Program-made: the position numbers and the translations under genes | Shown: positions 23,077-34,769 of the stretch, in pieces | Position numbering within the stretch: the stretch's first letter is position 1 | Layout of the letters: the number at the start of each line of letters is the position of its first letter | The notes under the pieces: model-generated | Databases searched by the model: none | The model's input: the letters and a program-made list of their open reading frames with translations, nothing else | Told to the model about the DNA's origin: nothing | NCBI RefSeq assembly: GCF_016801865.2 | Contig: NC_068938.1 | Coordinates: 221,976,663 to 222,040,662 of the forward strand | DNA length: 64,000 nt | From: Culex pipiens pallens | Lineage: Eukaryota > Arthropoda > Insecta > Diptera > Culicidae | Direction: 5' to 3'

Positions 23077-23109
23077 GATAAAAAGAGAGTCCTTTCGCCG
23101 ACCTCAGTT
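23077..23109 (+). promoter_or_regulatory. Core promoter of channel gene 1
   Basis: GATAAAAAG (TATA-like) at 23,077-23,085 and an arthropod initiator TCAGTT at 23,104-23,109, about 28 bp apart, give a predicted start near 23,106, 36 bases before the ATG. An inverted copy lies at about 25,957-25,990. Confidence 0.55.
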
Positions 23110-23141
23110 GGTGCGTTCGCGACACCGCCAGTGGACGCAAA

Positions 23142-24371
23142 ATGTTCAACGTTACGCCCCAGCACGGCACGGATTCGCGCTCGGTGAGCAACTTTGAGCT
23201 GAAGGCGATCAACGCGATCGACAATCGGAAGCTCTGCCGTGGGTTCAAGAGTTTGTTCCTGGAGTACTGCTCGAACAGTACGATCCACGGGATCAAGTAT
23301 TTTGGCTGCAAGCGACGAACCCTTTACGAGAAGTATGGGCAGGTGTGATTCTATGATGGAAGGTGGAATTATGGACTTTGAAATCTTTGCAGAATTTGGT
23401 GGATTGTGGTGTTCTTACTGTCAGTTTACGGTTGTGGTCGATTGATTCAGAATATCTACCGAAAATGGGACCAAACGCCGGTGATTGTGAGCTTCAACGA
23501 GAAGAGCACTCCGGTGTGGCAGATTCCGTTTCCGGCGGTGACGATCTGTCCGGAGACGAAGATGAAGTTACAGTATTTGAACTTTACCGCATCGTATCAT
23601 ATGCTGTTGAACGACACGGATGACGAAGCCATGGATGAGGATAGGTGATTTTATGAAGATATTTTTAAAATTTAATTTTTGGAGTTTCATTTGAACGTTT
23701 TTACAGTTTTAATCGACTTCGGGCGGTGGCCCAGGTTTGTGATGCGCACGTTCTTCAAGGAATTCCGTTGAATCAAACGTACGACAGTGCGTGTGTAGAT
23801 TATCTCCGGAATATGTCGGTATCGCTGGACGAGATGCTAATGTATTGCAAGTGGCGAAACGATATGGACTTTTGTAACAACATTTTTACGGAGACTCTGA
23901 CGGAAGAAGGACTTTGCTTTACGTTCAATGGGATAGCCGCGGATGACATGTTGAGGAAGGAGGAGTTGCACAAGGATTATGCTTACACGACGGAAAATAG
24001 GTCATCTATCCAGTGGACTCTGGAGAGTGGTTATCGGGAGGATGCAGCAATTGATACATATCCGTTGAGGGTTCTGGGAGCTGGGGCCAGGGCCGGGTTG
24101 AATATTTTGCTTCGATTGTACGAATACGATTTGGACTACTTGTGCAGGGTGAGTTAAGCCATCAAGTAGTCCATGAGTACCAATCTTAGTAAGCTTCTTT
24201 TTTCTTCAAGGGACCCGTGGTGGGTTTCAAAGTACTGCTGCATACTTCCAGCGAGTACCCGCAGGTATCCAAGCAGTACTTTCGCGTGCCACTCCAGCAA
24301 GAAGTTATCATCTCGGTTAAGCCCCAGATGATAACCACTTCCGACGGTTTACGTGACTACGCGCCGCACCG
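23142..24371 (+). CDS. DEG/ENaC (pickpocket-type) channel gene 1, exons 1-4
   Basis: A sodium-permeable epithelial/degenerin-type channel subunit of the plasma membrane. Exons 23,142-23,332; 23,393-23,644; 23,707-24,148; 24,211-24,371, all GT-AG. Exon 1 encodes the cytoplasmic N-terminus with SNSTIHGIKYF, which includes the family's conserved His-Gly gating motif. Exon 2 holds TM1 (about residues 65-86) and the post-TM1 signature FPAVTIC (110-116). Exons 3-4 encode extracellular domain. Exons 5-6 follow only at 34,808-35,592, so as assembled intron 4 is 10.4 kb and contains a reverse copy of the locus; without it the intron would hold only a MITE. The full spliced product would be 592 residues, normal for the family. 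Exact pickpocket orthology is not assignable by eye. Confidence 0.9.
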
Positions 24372-24425
24372 GTAAGAGGCTGTTTGTTTTCACTTTTCCA
24401 CCTCCCCTTTTCCCAAACCATAATG

Positions 24426-24642
24426 CCCAAGTAACATTTTTTCCCAGGAGTTCTACAAGAGCTCTTCAAGATAGCTACAGCATAGCAGTTTGGACCGCGG
24501 TAGGATAAAATTCTCTTCAAAACTTCTTCAGGAGTTTGGAAGAGTACTTGAAGAGAATTTTATCCTACCGCGGTCCAAACTGCTATGCTGTAGCTATCTT
24601 GAAGAGCTCTTGTAGAACTCCTGGGAAAAAATGTTACTTGGG
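24426..24642. mobile_element. 217-bp near-palindromic MITE at the centre of the inverted repeat
   Basis: It begins CCCAAGTAACATTTTTTCCC and ends with the reverse complement. The stem is exact for 95 bp on each side (24,426-24,520 with 24,548-24,642) around a 27-bp, partly pairable loop. It is the symmetry centre (about 24,534) of the 20-kb structure. The same element occurs once more in normal context at 34,550-34,766, where both flanks can be read. Confidence 0.85.
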
Positions 24643-24696
24643 CATTATGGTTTGGGAAAAGGGGAGGTGGAAAAGTGAAAACAAACAGCCTCTTAC

Positions 24697-25925
24697 CGGT
24701 GCGGCGCGTAGTCACGTAAACCGTCGGAAGTGGTTATCATCTGGGGCTTAACCGAGATGATAACTTCTTGCTGGAGTGGCACGCGAAAGTACTGCTTGGA
24801 TACCTGCGGGTACTCGCTGGAAGTATGCAGCAGTACTTTGAAACCCACCACGGGTCCCTTGAAGAAAAAAGAAGCTTACTAAGATTGGTACTCATGGACT
24901 ACTTGATGGCTTAACTCACCCTGCACAAGTAGTCCAAATCGTATTCGTACAATCGAAGCAAAATATTCAACCCAGCCCTGGCCCCAGCTCCCAGAACCCT
25001 CAACGGATATGTATCAATTGCTGCATCCTCCCGATAACCACTCTCCAGAGTCCACTGGATAGATGACCTATTTTCCGTCGTGTAAGCATAATCCTTGTGC
25101 AACTCCTCCTTCCTCAACATGTCATCCGCGGCTATCCCATTGAACGTAAAGCAAAGTCCTTCTTCCGTCAGAGTCTCCGTAAAAATGTTGTTACAAAAGT
25201 CCATATCGTTTCGCCACTTGCAATACATTAGCATCTCGTCCAGCGATACCGACATATTCCGGAGATAATCTACACACGCACTGTCGTACGTTTGATTCAA
25301 CGGAATTCCTTGAAGAACGTGCGCATCACAAACCTGGGCCACCGCCCGAAGTCGATTAAAACTGTAAACGTTCAAATGAAACTCCAAAAATTAAATTTTA
25401 AAAATATCTTCATAAAATCACCTATCCTCATCCATGGCTTCGTCATCCGTGTCGTTCAACAGCATATGATACGATGCGGTAAAGTTCAAATACTGTAACT
25501 TCATCTTCGTCTCCGGACAGATCGTCACCGCCGGAAACGGAATCTGCCACACCGGAGTGCTCTTCTCGTTGAAGCTCACAATCACCGGCGTTTGGTCCCA
25601 TTTTCGGTAGATATTCTGAATCAATCGACCACAACCGTAAACCGACAGTAAGAACACCACAATCCACCAAATTCTGCAAAGATTTCAAAGTCCATAAATC
25701 CACTATCCACCCAACAAAACACACCTGCCCATACTTCTCGTAAAGGGTTCGTCGCTTGCAGCCAAAATACTTGATCCCGTGGATCGTACTGTTCGAGCAG
25801 TACTCCAGGAACAAACTCTTGAACCCACGGCAGATCTTCCGATTGTCGATCGCGTTGATCGCCTTCAGCTCAAAGTTGCTCACCGAGCGCGAATCCGTGC
25901 CGTGCTGGGGCGTAACGTTGAACAT
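24697..25925 (-). CDS. Inverted partial copy of DEG/ENaC channel gene 1 (exons 1-4 only)
   Basis: Exons in order on the minus strand: 25,735-25,925; 25,422-25,673; 24,920-25,361; 24,697-24,857, with the same splice sites as 23,142-24,371. The protein is the same apart from Leu to Ile in exon 1 (KLCRGF against KICRGF). Intron 1 differs in its middle third, so this is not a simple base-for-base duplicate. Downstream of exon 4 the sequence runs into the MITE and back into the plus-strand copy, so exons 5-6 (the remaining extracellular domain, TM2 and the selectivity filter) are missing. It is either the second haplotype joined in error or a truncated duplicate. Confidence 0.8.
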
Positions 25926-26199
25926 TTTGCGTCCACTGGCGGTGCCGCGAACGCACCAACTGAGGTCGGCGAAAGGACTCTCTTTTTATCCGTAAGCACG
26001 CGCCACGGGACGTCTCACCGAAATGTAACGAGTGTGTAAATTCCCCACAGGTGAACGTGGTAAACCCAGTAATTTGCATGTCTGTTAGTACACTCATAAA
26101 AACTAACAAAGTTTCCGTCAAACTGCTTTCCAGAAAGATCAAAAATTCGATCGTTATTTTCCTTTCATATCCTTACTTTAAAATAGTTATGTTAATTTT

Positions 26200-29100
26200 A
26201 ACAAAAATCAACAATTTCAATTCAGTGTATACAGAAGGTCATCAAATTTTGGTACAGCTAATTTAATTAACCCATCAAATCGCTAATCACCAGAGACGTC
26301 AAAGGCGTCGCAGCAACCGCCGCCCAGCAATGGAAGTTCATTGACGGGATTCCAAGGGTGGGTGCGTTTTATGCGGCTTGCTTTGTTGGAATTCCCTGGG
26401 TTACATCAGCAGGAGCACGCGCGCACGCTTTGGGATGTGCGATGTCCTCGGCTATAAATCATCTGCTATAGTGTGATTAATTGATAGAGAAAAGTTCAAC
26501 GATAATTAATTATGTCCAACGGGATATTTTTTGGAAAATTAATCCATAGATTAAATTTATTAACTATAACAAACTATATAAAAATCTGGTTTTCATACCA
26601 ACTCGAGCACAAAAAACGAATTTTTGTGTTTATCACCAAATATATAAAATTAGACATGCATTTGCCGATGGGTAGTTTATCATGAATTATGGCGATTGTT
26701 AATTTAAACTTTTTAAAGGTAGTAGTTATTTTGAGTTCATGGAATAACATGTTTTGAAAAAGTTGAATATTATATGATCATGAATCAAATTTTACAAGTA
26801 CTTTTTTTCTAAAGAGCCCTCTAATAACCTACATGCGTTAGCTTTAAAATAAAATAATTTGAAAACTTATGAACCATAAAAAAAACTCATTCCCAAACAA
26901 GCCTCATTATGAAACATTAGATTATTTTTGGCAAAATATGTTCTTATCAGGTAAATAAACAGAACACCGTTACAATTTATCATAATTACAAATTATTTTA
27001 AGCGAAATCATGTAGTAGAACTGTAGCAAAGTCTAGCTAGAAAAAATACCATTGAAATAAAAACATAAAATTAGCATCAGTTGGTAACGAAACGGTTCTT
27101 TCCGGACAGGTGGTAATAACAAAACAGAAGTCATTTCAGTAGCAAGTTCTGTAAAAAATTCTGATCTTGTTGTTAGAAAATCATGTTCATCGGTATTAAG
27201 ATGAAAAAATAACAACATCCCCAAAACATGAGCTAAAAATTGTTATTGAGCAGCATCTTATGTATAACAGAATTCAAAATAGTAGGCAATGAAAACTCAA
27301 GTTACGGCACTTGGGAAATCTGTAAAAAAAATAATAGTTAAATTCGTTTAATTTTCCGAACATTTTCTAGGTGTCTGCAACCCAATTTGTTATTACTTTT
27401 GCCTTTCTTACAAAAGAAAGGTTTAAGGTTTGCTTTTGGAAAAACGCTTTTCTCAGAAATCTTTAAAAAAAATCGTGCACGGTGAGGGGTCGTCCCAGAA
27501 AAAAATCCTATGTCTAATTTGAAGGTTTAGATGCGCTCTTTCGATTGAATTTTGGTCTGATTTTTGAGAGCTCTTTTTCTGAAATACTTGAGCGATGTCT
27601 GTATCCGCTCTTAAAAATTTGTGTCTTCCATCACTGAAAAACCGCTCGTAAAACCCACAATTTTTATATTTCAGATCTGTAGCCGTGGGGTCGGAGACGA
27701 ACATTTTATTTTTCGATTCACAATTTTTGACCAGTAAATGTGGTCAAAGCCATTTTTAGAGGTATTTTTTGGACTATTTTACAGATAACACTGTCAAATT
27801 GAAAGAATTCAGTTTCAAACAAAAATCCATTCGAAAACATGCGCCATAAACTGCTTGGGCCCAAAATTTGAAGCTTTTCCAAAATGTATTTCCATAGATG
27901 TAGCCATATTAGTGTTTTTCGTCTTATTTTTACCCTATTTTTCCCATTAAATTTTTGGTTTTATACAAAATCATATTCTGAACATCAAATTCAAAGTCCC
28001 GGCTCGTTTTCACTAGAAAGATTGACAAGTCGTCAAGTCGAAGCATAAACGCCAGCACATTTACGCTTGCGCGTTTTACGCTGCGCGGAAAGTGTTATTT
28101 CTAGCTTCTCATATTAGATCGACAAAGTGCAATATCGATACATATTTTTTAAAGTTAATCATAGACTAACATTAAAGACTGAGTACCCTTTATTTTTTTT
28201 CTAATAATGTGAATAAAAAATAAAATCTGAATTAAATATAGAGCGTCCAATTTCCCGTCCCGGGAAAAAATTTCCCGGGAATTCCCGGGATTTCCCGGAA
28301 AAAAATATTTCCCGTTTCCCGGGAAATTTGTAAATTTCCCGGGAATTCCCGAAATTCAAGCGGAAGTATACATTTTCCTAACTTTTTGGCACCAATATTT
28401 TGAAAATATACAAGAAAAATTAATGAGAGAACCTTATTTGATTTTATTAATTTCAATCGACTATTCATAATGAACTAATAAGCTTGTCTATAAATTGCAT
28501 ATCAAGGTTTGATTCAGATATTATTTATTTTGGAGCATTCGCAACTAGGAATACTGTTTGCTTACATGTTGGGCAACAAAACATACGATATTATGAAATG
28601 AATATTAACTATTTTATTTTTGACAACCTATTTAAACGATTTTCTTGTTATATAATTTTAAAATAAGATAGTTACCTTTTCCGGCCAAGATTAAATTTGA
28701 TATTTGTTCAACAATTTTGATTACCTTAACCAAAATGGATCGAAATTGCATTGATATAATGAAACTTAAAAAAAGTTCAAAAGTACAGTTTGAAGTTATA
28801 GATTTATGAAGCACGTGAGCTACCAAGGGCGTAAGAGGGTTATATATGAAAAAAATATTGTGTATTTTCAACCACTTCTACACTTTGAAAATATTTAATA
28901 TACCTAAAATCATATCATAAATGAAACCATGAAAATCGTTAGAAAACAACTTCGTATAATATGAAATTTACCCAAAGAATGCAACCATATTTCAAAAACT
29001 CGCTTCATATATTTTGAGTTGTGATTTCATTGAATAGTGTTTCAAGTAAAAAAGCGCTGCAAATTAGAGTTTTAAGGCAAATTTAATGATTTGCCATGAT

Positions 29101-30590
29101 ATTATTTCTGCAAGATTTTTTTTTTCGTTTAACTTTATGGTCACTAAGACAAATTTAAAACACTTTTATGGTTGTGGAGCATAGATTTACACTGTTCAGA
29201 CACTTTGATTAAACAAATACTATTTTTTTTTATTTACTACGATTTAAAGTCAGCATATTTTTTTTATATTTTCTAAAAGTTGGATGTTTTTTTACAAGCA
29301 TTCAAGCCATTAATTGATCATCACACTTATTTTGACCTATTTTGACCATTAACATTAAGGTTGCTGTTCTATACAATTGCGTTGCAAAATATTGATCAGA
29401 AACAGGATCAGAATAATGTTGGTTAAATTTCAAATTTCCCGGGAATTCCCGGGAGATAAAAAGATTCGAAGCTTAAGGTGAAATTCTCACTGTGTGGTAT
29501 CATTATATTTCTGAAAAATTAATTGCACCAATATATTTTTCGGAGTTTCATCATTTTGTAAGAAAGGTTCTATTTCACCTCTGGTGATATTAAATCGGGT
29601 TTTTATTTAGGTAAATATGGGAAAAACTATTGGACAGTTTTGACCAATTTTGTCAAGAACATAAATGTGGCCACGTGGTCTATAAACGTAACCTTAATAA
29701 AATTTTAAAGTTTTTTTTTTAATTATTGATTGAAGATTCTAAGCATCCGTTGATTGATAAGATTGATTGATTCTAAGTATCCGTAATCCGATTTGTTATA
29801 TTTATTTTAAATTCTGAAAGGCATGACTGGAACTATGGAATTTTTTTTCCATGGGCATTATTTTGGCCATATAATTTGGTCTTAAGAACCTAAAATTATA
29901 CTTTCATAAAAAAATCAAAGCTGATTTTTTTGTGTCATTGTTATACCCTTCAAGTTTTTCAATATTTTGTTCGAAAATTATTTTTTATAATGATAAAATT
30001 TTGGGAAAAATTAAATGTATTTTAAATTTACAATTTTGATTTACTTGTCTGCTTTCTTTTAAATTGTACATTTTTCAAATGATGAAAAAAGTTTGTAAGC
30101 AGTCTTCCATTGTTTACTGATTTTGTCCAGCATTCGAAAAAATGTAGTAATAAATTTAGTAAATATTTAAGTAAATATAGTGAGCTAATATGTAATAATC
30201 AAAAGCAATATCAAGAGCAGGAACATTTTTTTCTTTGTTATTGGATTTCTTGTAATATTTTTTGATACCAGCATGAGTTATTTTTCGATCAAATGAAAGC
30301 TTTTATTTTGTATTATTATAAAAGCTTGATCTATACAAAATTTAAAAAAAATATCATTCCAAAACAGTTTTTCTTGTGCCTTCAGGTCAAAGGTAAAATA
30401 AAATGTATACACAAAATAAAATTGACAAAATGTAGGAAGGTCTAATATTTAAGTGATTATCTATATTTCTTGTCCATATGAACTTAAGTTTTCAAACTAT
30501 CCTAGAGTACCATGCGTCTCCACAAATGACACATCAAATTTAATTATGCATGATTAACATGTACCTTCAAGTTAATTTATTTACCAAATT
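26200..30590. other. AT-rich intergenic stretch of the right arm
   Basis: Mirror of 18,477-22,900, no gene recognised. It carries the inverted copies of the 'ttcccgggaa' cluster (about 28,240-28,355) and of the repeat at 21,360-21,700 (27,370-27,704). Small differences are frequent, for example 'aattaatt' at 26,505 where the left arm lacks it. Confidence 0.45.
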
Positions 30591-30602
30591 TGAGTTGATA
30601 TG

Positions 30603-30823
30603 TGGGTCTCGTGGCGCAGGGGTAGCGGCTTCGGCTGCCGATCCCGATGATGCTATGAGACGCGGGTTCGATTCCCGCCTTATCCACTGAGCTTCTATCG
30701 GATGGTGAAGTAAAACGTCGGTCCCGGTTTCTCCTGTCTCGTCAGAGGCGCTGGAGCAGAAATCCCACGTTAGAGGAAGGCCATGCCCCGGGGGGCGTAG
30801 TGCCAATAGTTTCGTTTCGTTTC
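30603..30823 (+). mobile_element. tRNA-derived SINE (copy 3, right arm)
   Basis: Mirror of the SINE at 18,245-18,465, with the same 11-bp target duplication (30,592-30,602; 30,824-30,834). The SINE was therefore already at this locus before the two arms diverged. It has an A-box-like TGGCGCAGGGG, the B box GGTTCGATTCC and a (GTTTC)n tail. Confidence 0.88.
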
Positions 30824-31100
30824 GAGTTGATATGGCAATTTACATTCTGCTTTGCTGTTGAATCGCTAAGTGACAATAAACAATTATGAAAAAAAATATT
30901 TTTACTATTAAATTGATTTTGCAAGTTAAGTTAATTTCTGAAAAAAATATCTAAATGTTGATTTTTGCTTCACAAAGTATTTAAAATTTGCAAACAAAAA
31001 ATCTTTAATTCGACATTTAACAAATATCATTAAGGGTCATTTAAATTAATACAGAAAACAAACTAGAACATCTAAAAAAACAATATTGATCAACCATATA

Positions 31101-31774
31101 ACGTCATGATTCGAAATCCGGACACTTAGTAGCATATCATTTTTGTTATAGCTGGCAAAAAATCATGTAATAAGTTGGAAATGTAGAAATATCATCAGGA
31201 TGTAGTAGAAACAGTCACTTTCAAGAAAATGCATGCAAAATATGTCTTTTCTAACAATTTTTCATCAGAATTTTAAAATTAAAATGACTTGTTGTGCTTC
31301 GAATCCCGGACACTGATAAAAGCTGATTCGAAATCCGGACACTTTTGCTTCGAATTCCGGACACTCGATTTTACTTATGAATCGCACAAATTTGGCCTGA
31401 AATGTTAGTGAAAGGCATTCTTTAGGTCTCAAATAAGTTGTTAACATCAAAACAATTGATATTTTATATAAAAATTTGCTAGAATTTAAGAAAATCGAAA
31501 CCATAAATTTCTGCTTTGCCTTCCCGGTGCAACGAACGCCTATGAAATATTTCAAGTGAAATGTTTCGCATTTTTGGTAAACTTATAATTTTATTGTATT
31601 TTATTGTTTTTGCATTAACTACAGCGTTCAAATAAACTTTAAATAAAAGTTGATGTTGGAATTCATCATATAACACAGTTTTGAAATTCATAATGTGAAC
31701 TTATATCCTAATAATTGATAAAACAAGATGAAGTGTCCGGGTTTCGAAGCGTCCGGGAATTCGAATCATGACGT
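31101..31774. mobile_element. 674-bp TIR element (right-arm copy)
   Basis: Mirror of 17,297-17,970 with the same exact 15-bp termini and TA flanks (31,099-31,100; 31,775-31,776). Confidence 0.65.
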
Positions 31775-31779
31775 TACTT

Positions 31780-33450
31780 CATGTTAATGATTCATAACCG
31801 TTAATCACTTCCGGCTGTCACCGGTTCCCTCCTCGCACAGCATCCAAATCTCTCAAACACAAAACCCGACAACGAAAAATTCCCCGCCGGTCAAATTTCG
31901 CACCCAGCATCGTCGCAATCTCCAACCGCCAAGGCGGCCTCCTACGATGGATGATTCATTCCGATACGCTGCCAACAACGTCCAGAACATCGTCAGCCGT
32001 TACCAACTTGTCACATCATCCCTTTTTTTGTTGTTTCCTCTTGCTCGAATCCCCTAATCACGTTAGCCGTGACTTACGGCTCTTGTCTCGATCACGACCA
32101 CGATGAAAATGGCACATCCGGTCATATCGAAACAAAAAAAAATAGAGAGTGATCCCAGAATTCTTCCCCTCGCCGAGGGTCCGAAGAAGGTCGAGCCAGA
32201 AAAAAAACTTTTAACAATCGTTCAAGAAAAAATAACCCGCATTCTTGCTCGATTCTCCCGTTTTACTTTTTTCAATTTCTTCTGTACTTGTTATTTTTGT
32301 GCGCAATATAAATCAGTCCTCTCACGTTTTTCTTCGAGGCTTCTTGGAGGTTGTGGTCTTGTTGTCCCCCTCTCCTAACTCTTCATACATATTTATTCCC
32401 GCCGTTCAAACTGTTGACGCGCGCGGCTCTGATGCTTCTTCCCATTATTACACTGCACTCAGGAGGGTCTTTGGCGACCTCACGTGGACCCACACCCCTA
32501 TGTCGGTTGCCGACCATGCGACATGCATGCGACTATTATGTGCGCCCGACCGTGCCCTACGGCACTGTTAAAAATTGTGAGTTTTAAAAACTTTTAAATG
32601 ACTTATAAAATGAGAAACGTTTAAAATGCGCGTATAGCACATCCTGCTAGCGCACGCGATTTTCCCAACAAATGGCATGGGTTTGATTCCAGTCCAATCG
32701 CGTCTTTTTAGGCATTTTTTTTTTCGCTGTGACCCGACGACCACCGACCGACCGCCAAACGACACGATTTGATGTGTGTCTTCAATTACGGCGCACACAC
32801 TCTCACACACGCGCGTCACAGTAGGCTGACTCTCTCTCTTTCCCCTATCTCTCCCCGGCGAACCCAAACGCGCAATCGAAGCACAATCCGAAGCCAGAAG
32901 CACACAGACACGAAGAAGAAGACGAAGAAGGCGAAGAGAAAGAAGCATAAAAGCAGGACTTACGGGTTCCAGCTCGGCGCGCAGCTTGCTTTGGCTCGGA
33001 TCGTGGGAAAAAATATTTTTCTCATGGTTTCGAAAAATGCGAACAGCTTGCTGCCATTACCGCTCTCGGCCTACTATGTGTGTGTGTGTGTGTGTATGTG
33101 TAGCCGGAAAGGGGCTTCGTGGAGCGCGAAACGCGTGAAGAGGGTTGGTTGGGAGTTTTGTAGCATGTGCGCCCTCCAGCGTTCTAATTGGAATTAATAA
33201 CAGCTGCCGGTTTTTTGCGAATGCTCTTTTTTCGCGATTTTTTGACGTTTGGTGAGTGCGCGGAGGAGATTGGGCGGAAAAACAACATTTTCGCTACCGA
33301 TCTTTTTTTTTTTTTTGTTTCGAGGATCGCCGAGGAGCTTTTTTCAAGAGCAAAGTGAAGAGTTGGGTGGAGAATGCTCAAGGTCAAGGGGGAAATTGTT
33401 TCGGATCGTGAGAATGATAAGAGAGGAAGGTTTTTTGTTTTATGAAATGT
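31780..33450. other. GC-richer non-coding block of the right arm
   Basis: Mirror of 15,621-17,294. Differences include a 3-bp insertion near 32,535 and a longer TG tract (from about 33,076) than the CA tract at 15,977-15,996. Open frames of 78-142 codons are simple-sequence and not convincing. Confidence 0.35.
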
Positions 33451-33911
33451 TTGATTGTATTTTCAAGTGATTTTTTGATTTTGTTTTGTCTTTTTTGCTT
33501 ATATAATCACAGAAATTGCGCAAACTGCGCAATTTGTAAACAATCTTAAGTCTTATTCGAACAAACATCTAGGTTTCTTAGAGGCTAAAATTTTCTGAGC
33601 TAAATGCAGAAATAAAAAGGCTTTTTCAGCGCGCGAAAAAGTACTAACAAAAATGCTTAAGGCCTATTCCCTAAAGAACGTTTAATATCACAAACTCTCT
33701 AGCGCGCACATTTGAAGTGCGCGTGCAAAAGTGTCCTACTTGCTATTAAAGCTATACCCATACGATACGATTGATATATTGTGTTGATTTTTTGTTTAAA
33801 AAGTTGATTTGTTGTCTTGTTGTCTCTTGAGATCTCTGGATTGAGGAATTTGGTTGCGTTGAGTGATAAGTCTTGCTTCACTGGTACCGGTTTCACGGTG
33901 GAGTTTCAGAT

Positions 33912-34290
33912 TTACCACGGCCTCCAGACGGATTCCTGAATCTTGAGCAGGGATTGTTGGGACTCGCTGCCGGTGGACGAGCACTCGCTGGGGTTGGGCG
34001 ACGGGCTGTTGGGGTTGCCACTGCCGGAACGGAACGACTGCGGGGTCAGAGGCATCTGGTAGGACTGCAGATCGGCAGCGGAAGCGGACGAGGATGAGCT
34101 GGAGAAGGGCGAGATCGGCGGGCTCTGGAGGTTCTGTTCGCACTGGACGGACAGCGGGCTAACTTTGTCCAGATCGTTCAGGCGGTGTCCGAGGTGGGTC
34201 ATTAGCTTGGTTCCGAGCTTGATGTCGACTCCGGAGGTGGAGGCCAGGCAGCGGGACACTTCGTTGGCGGCATGAGTGAATCCGGCGCGG
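33912..34290 (-). pseudogene. Truncated inverted copy of the E(spl) gene (Orange domain to WRPW)
   Basis: It encodes residues 106-230 of the repressor on the minus strand, ending in WRPW; the bHLH, start codon and promoter are absent. Differences from 14,791-15,169 that I could find are all third-position and silent (for example cac/cat in the His of THAAN, and two in the Ser-rich stretch). The reading frame continues across the junction into antisense channel exon 4, giving a meaningless 170-codon frame. As a gene it is broken. Its silent-only divergence suggests it is really part of an intact second allele. Confidence 0.75.
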
Positions 34291-34769
34291 TAGTCCATGA
34301 GTACCAATCTTAGTAAGCTTCTTTTTTCTTCAAGGGACCCGTGGTGGGTTTCAAAGTACTGCTGCATACTTCCAGCGAGTACCCGCAGGTATCCAAGCAG
34401 TACTTTCGCGTGCCACTCCAGCAAGAAGTTATCATCTCGGTTAAGCCCCAGATGATAACCACTTCCGACGGTTTACGTGACTACGCGCCGCACCGGTAAG
34501 AGGCTGTTTGTTTTCACTTTTCCACCTCCCCTTTTCCCAAACCATAATGCCCAAGTAACATTTTTTCCCAGGAGTTCTACAAGAGCTCTTCAAGATAGCT
34601 ACAGCATAGCAGTTTGGACCGCGGTAGGATAAAATTCTCTTCAAAACTTCTTCAGGAGTTTGGAAGAGTACTTGAAGAGAATTTTATCCTACCGCGGTCC
34701 AAACTGCTATGCTGTAGCTATCTTGAAGAGCTCTTGTAGAACTCCTGGGAAAAAATGTTACTTGGGTGA
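34291..34769 (+). repeat. Third copy of the channel-gene segment from intron 3 to the MITE
   Basis: Matches 24,167-24,645 at a constant offset of 10,124 with no difference that I can see. It begins abruptly after the E(spl) fragment and then continues normally into exons 5-6. This overlap is what allows the assembly to resume plus-strand order. Confidence 0.85.

Larger units (their letters stand above)
14791..24534 (+). repeat. Left arm of the large inverted repeat
   Basis: From the Orange-domain codons of E(spl) to the centre of the MITE in channel gene 1, this 9.74-kb segment recurs in reverse complement at 24,535-34,290. It holds the E(spl) 3' half and 3' UTR, a 674-bp TIR element, a SINE, several kb of AT-rich DNA and exons 1-4 of channel gene 1. 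Confidence 0.95.
24535..34290 (-). repeat. Right arm of the large inverted repeat
   Basis: Reverse complement of 14,791-24,534, 9.76 kb. Between the MITE and about 25,700 I see no differences from the left arm. Beyond that there are substitutions, 1-13-bp indels and a longer TG microsatellite (from about 33,076). Ten substitutions fall in about 130 bp upstream of channel exon 1 (22,919-23,050 against about 26,020-26,150). Confidence 0.95.

Noticed and set aside
23363..23623. Out-of-frame 80-90-codon frames overlapping channel exons 1-3 on both strands
   Set aside because: Shadows of the spliced channel frame, which carries the family motifs.
24536..24751. 71-codon frame (and its twins at 24,317 and 34,441) across the MITE
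   Set aside because: It is antisense to channel exon 4 and the MITE; its repetition only reflects the inverted repeat.
14791..34290. Simple missed-adapter (single-molecule) palindrome artefact
   Set aside because: Such an artefact would give two copies of the same molecule; the arms differ by clustered substitutions, indels and microsatellite length, so at least two source haplotypes or copies are needed.
33912..34424. 170-codon minus-strand frame ending in WRPW
   Set aside because: It fuses antisense channel exon 4 to the C-terminal part of E(spl) across the abnormal junction; not a real gene.
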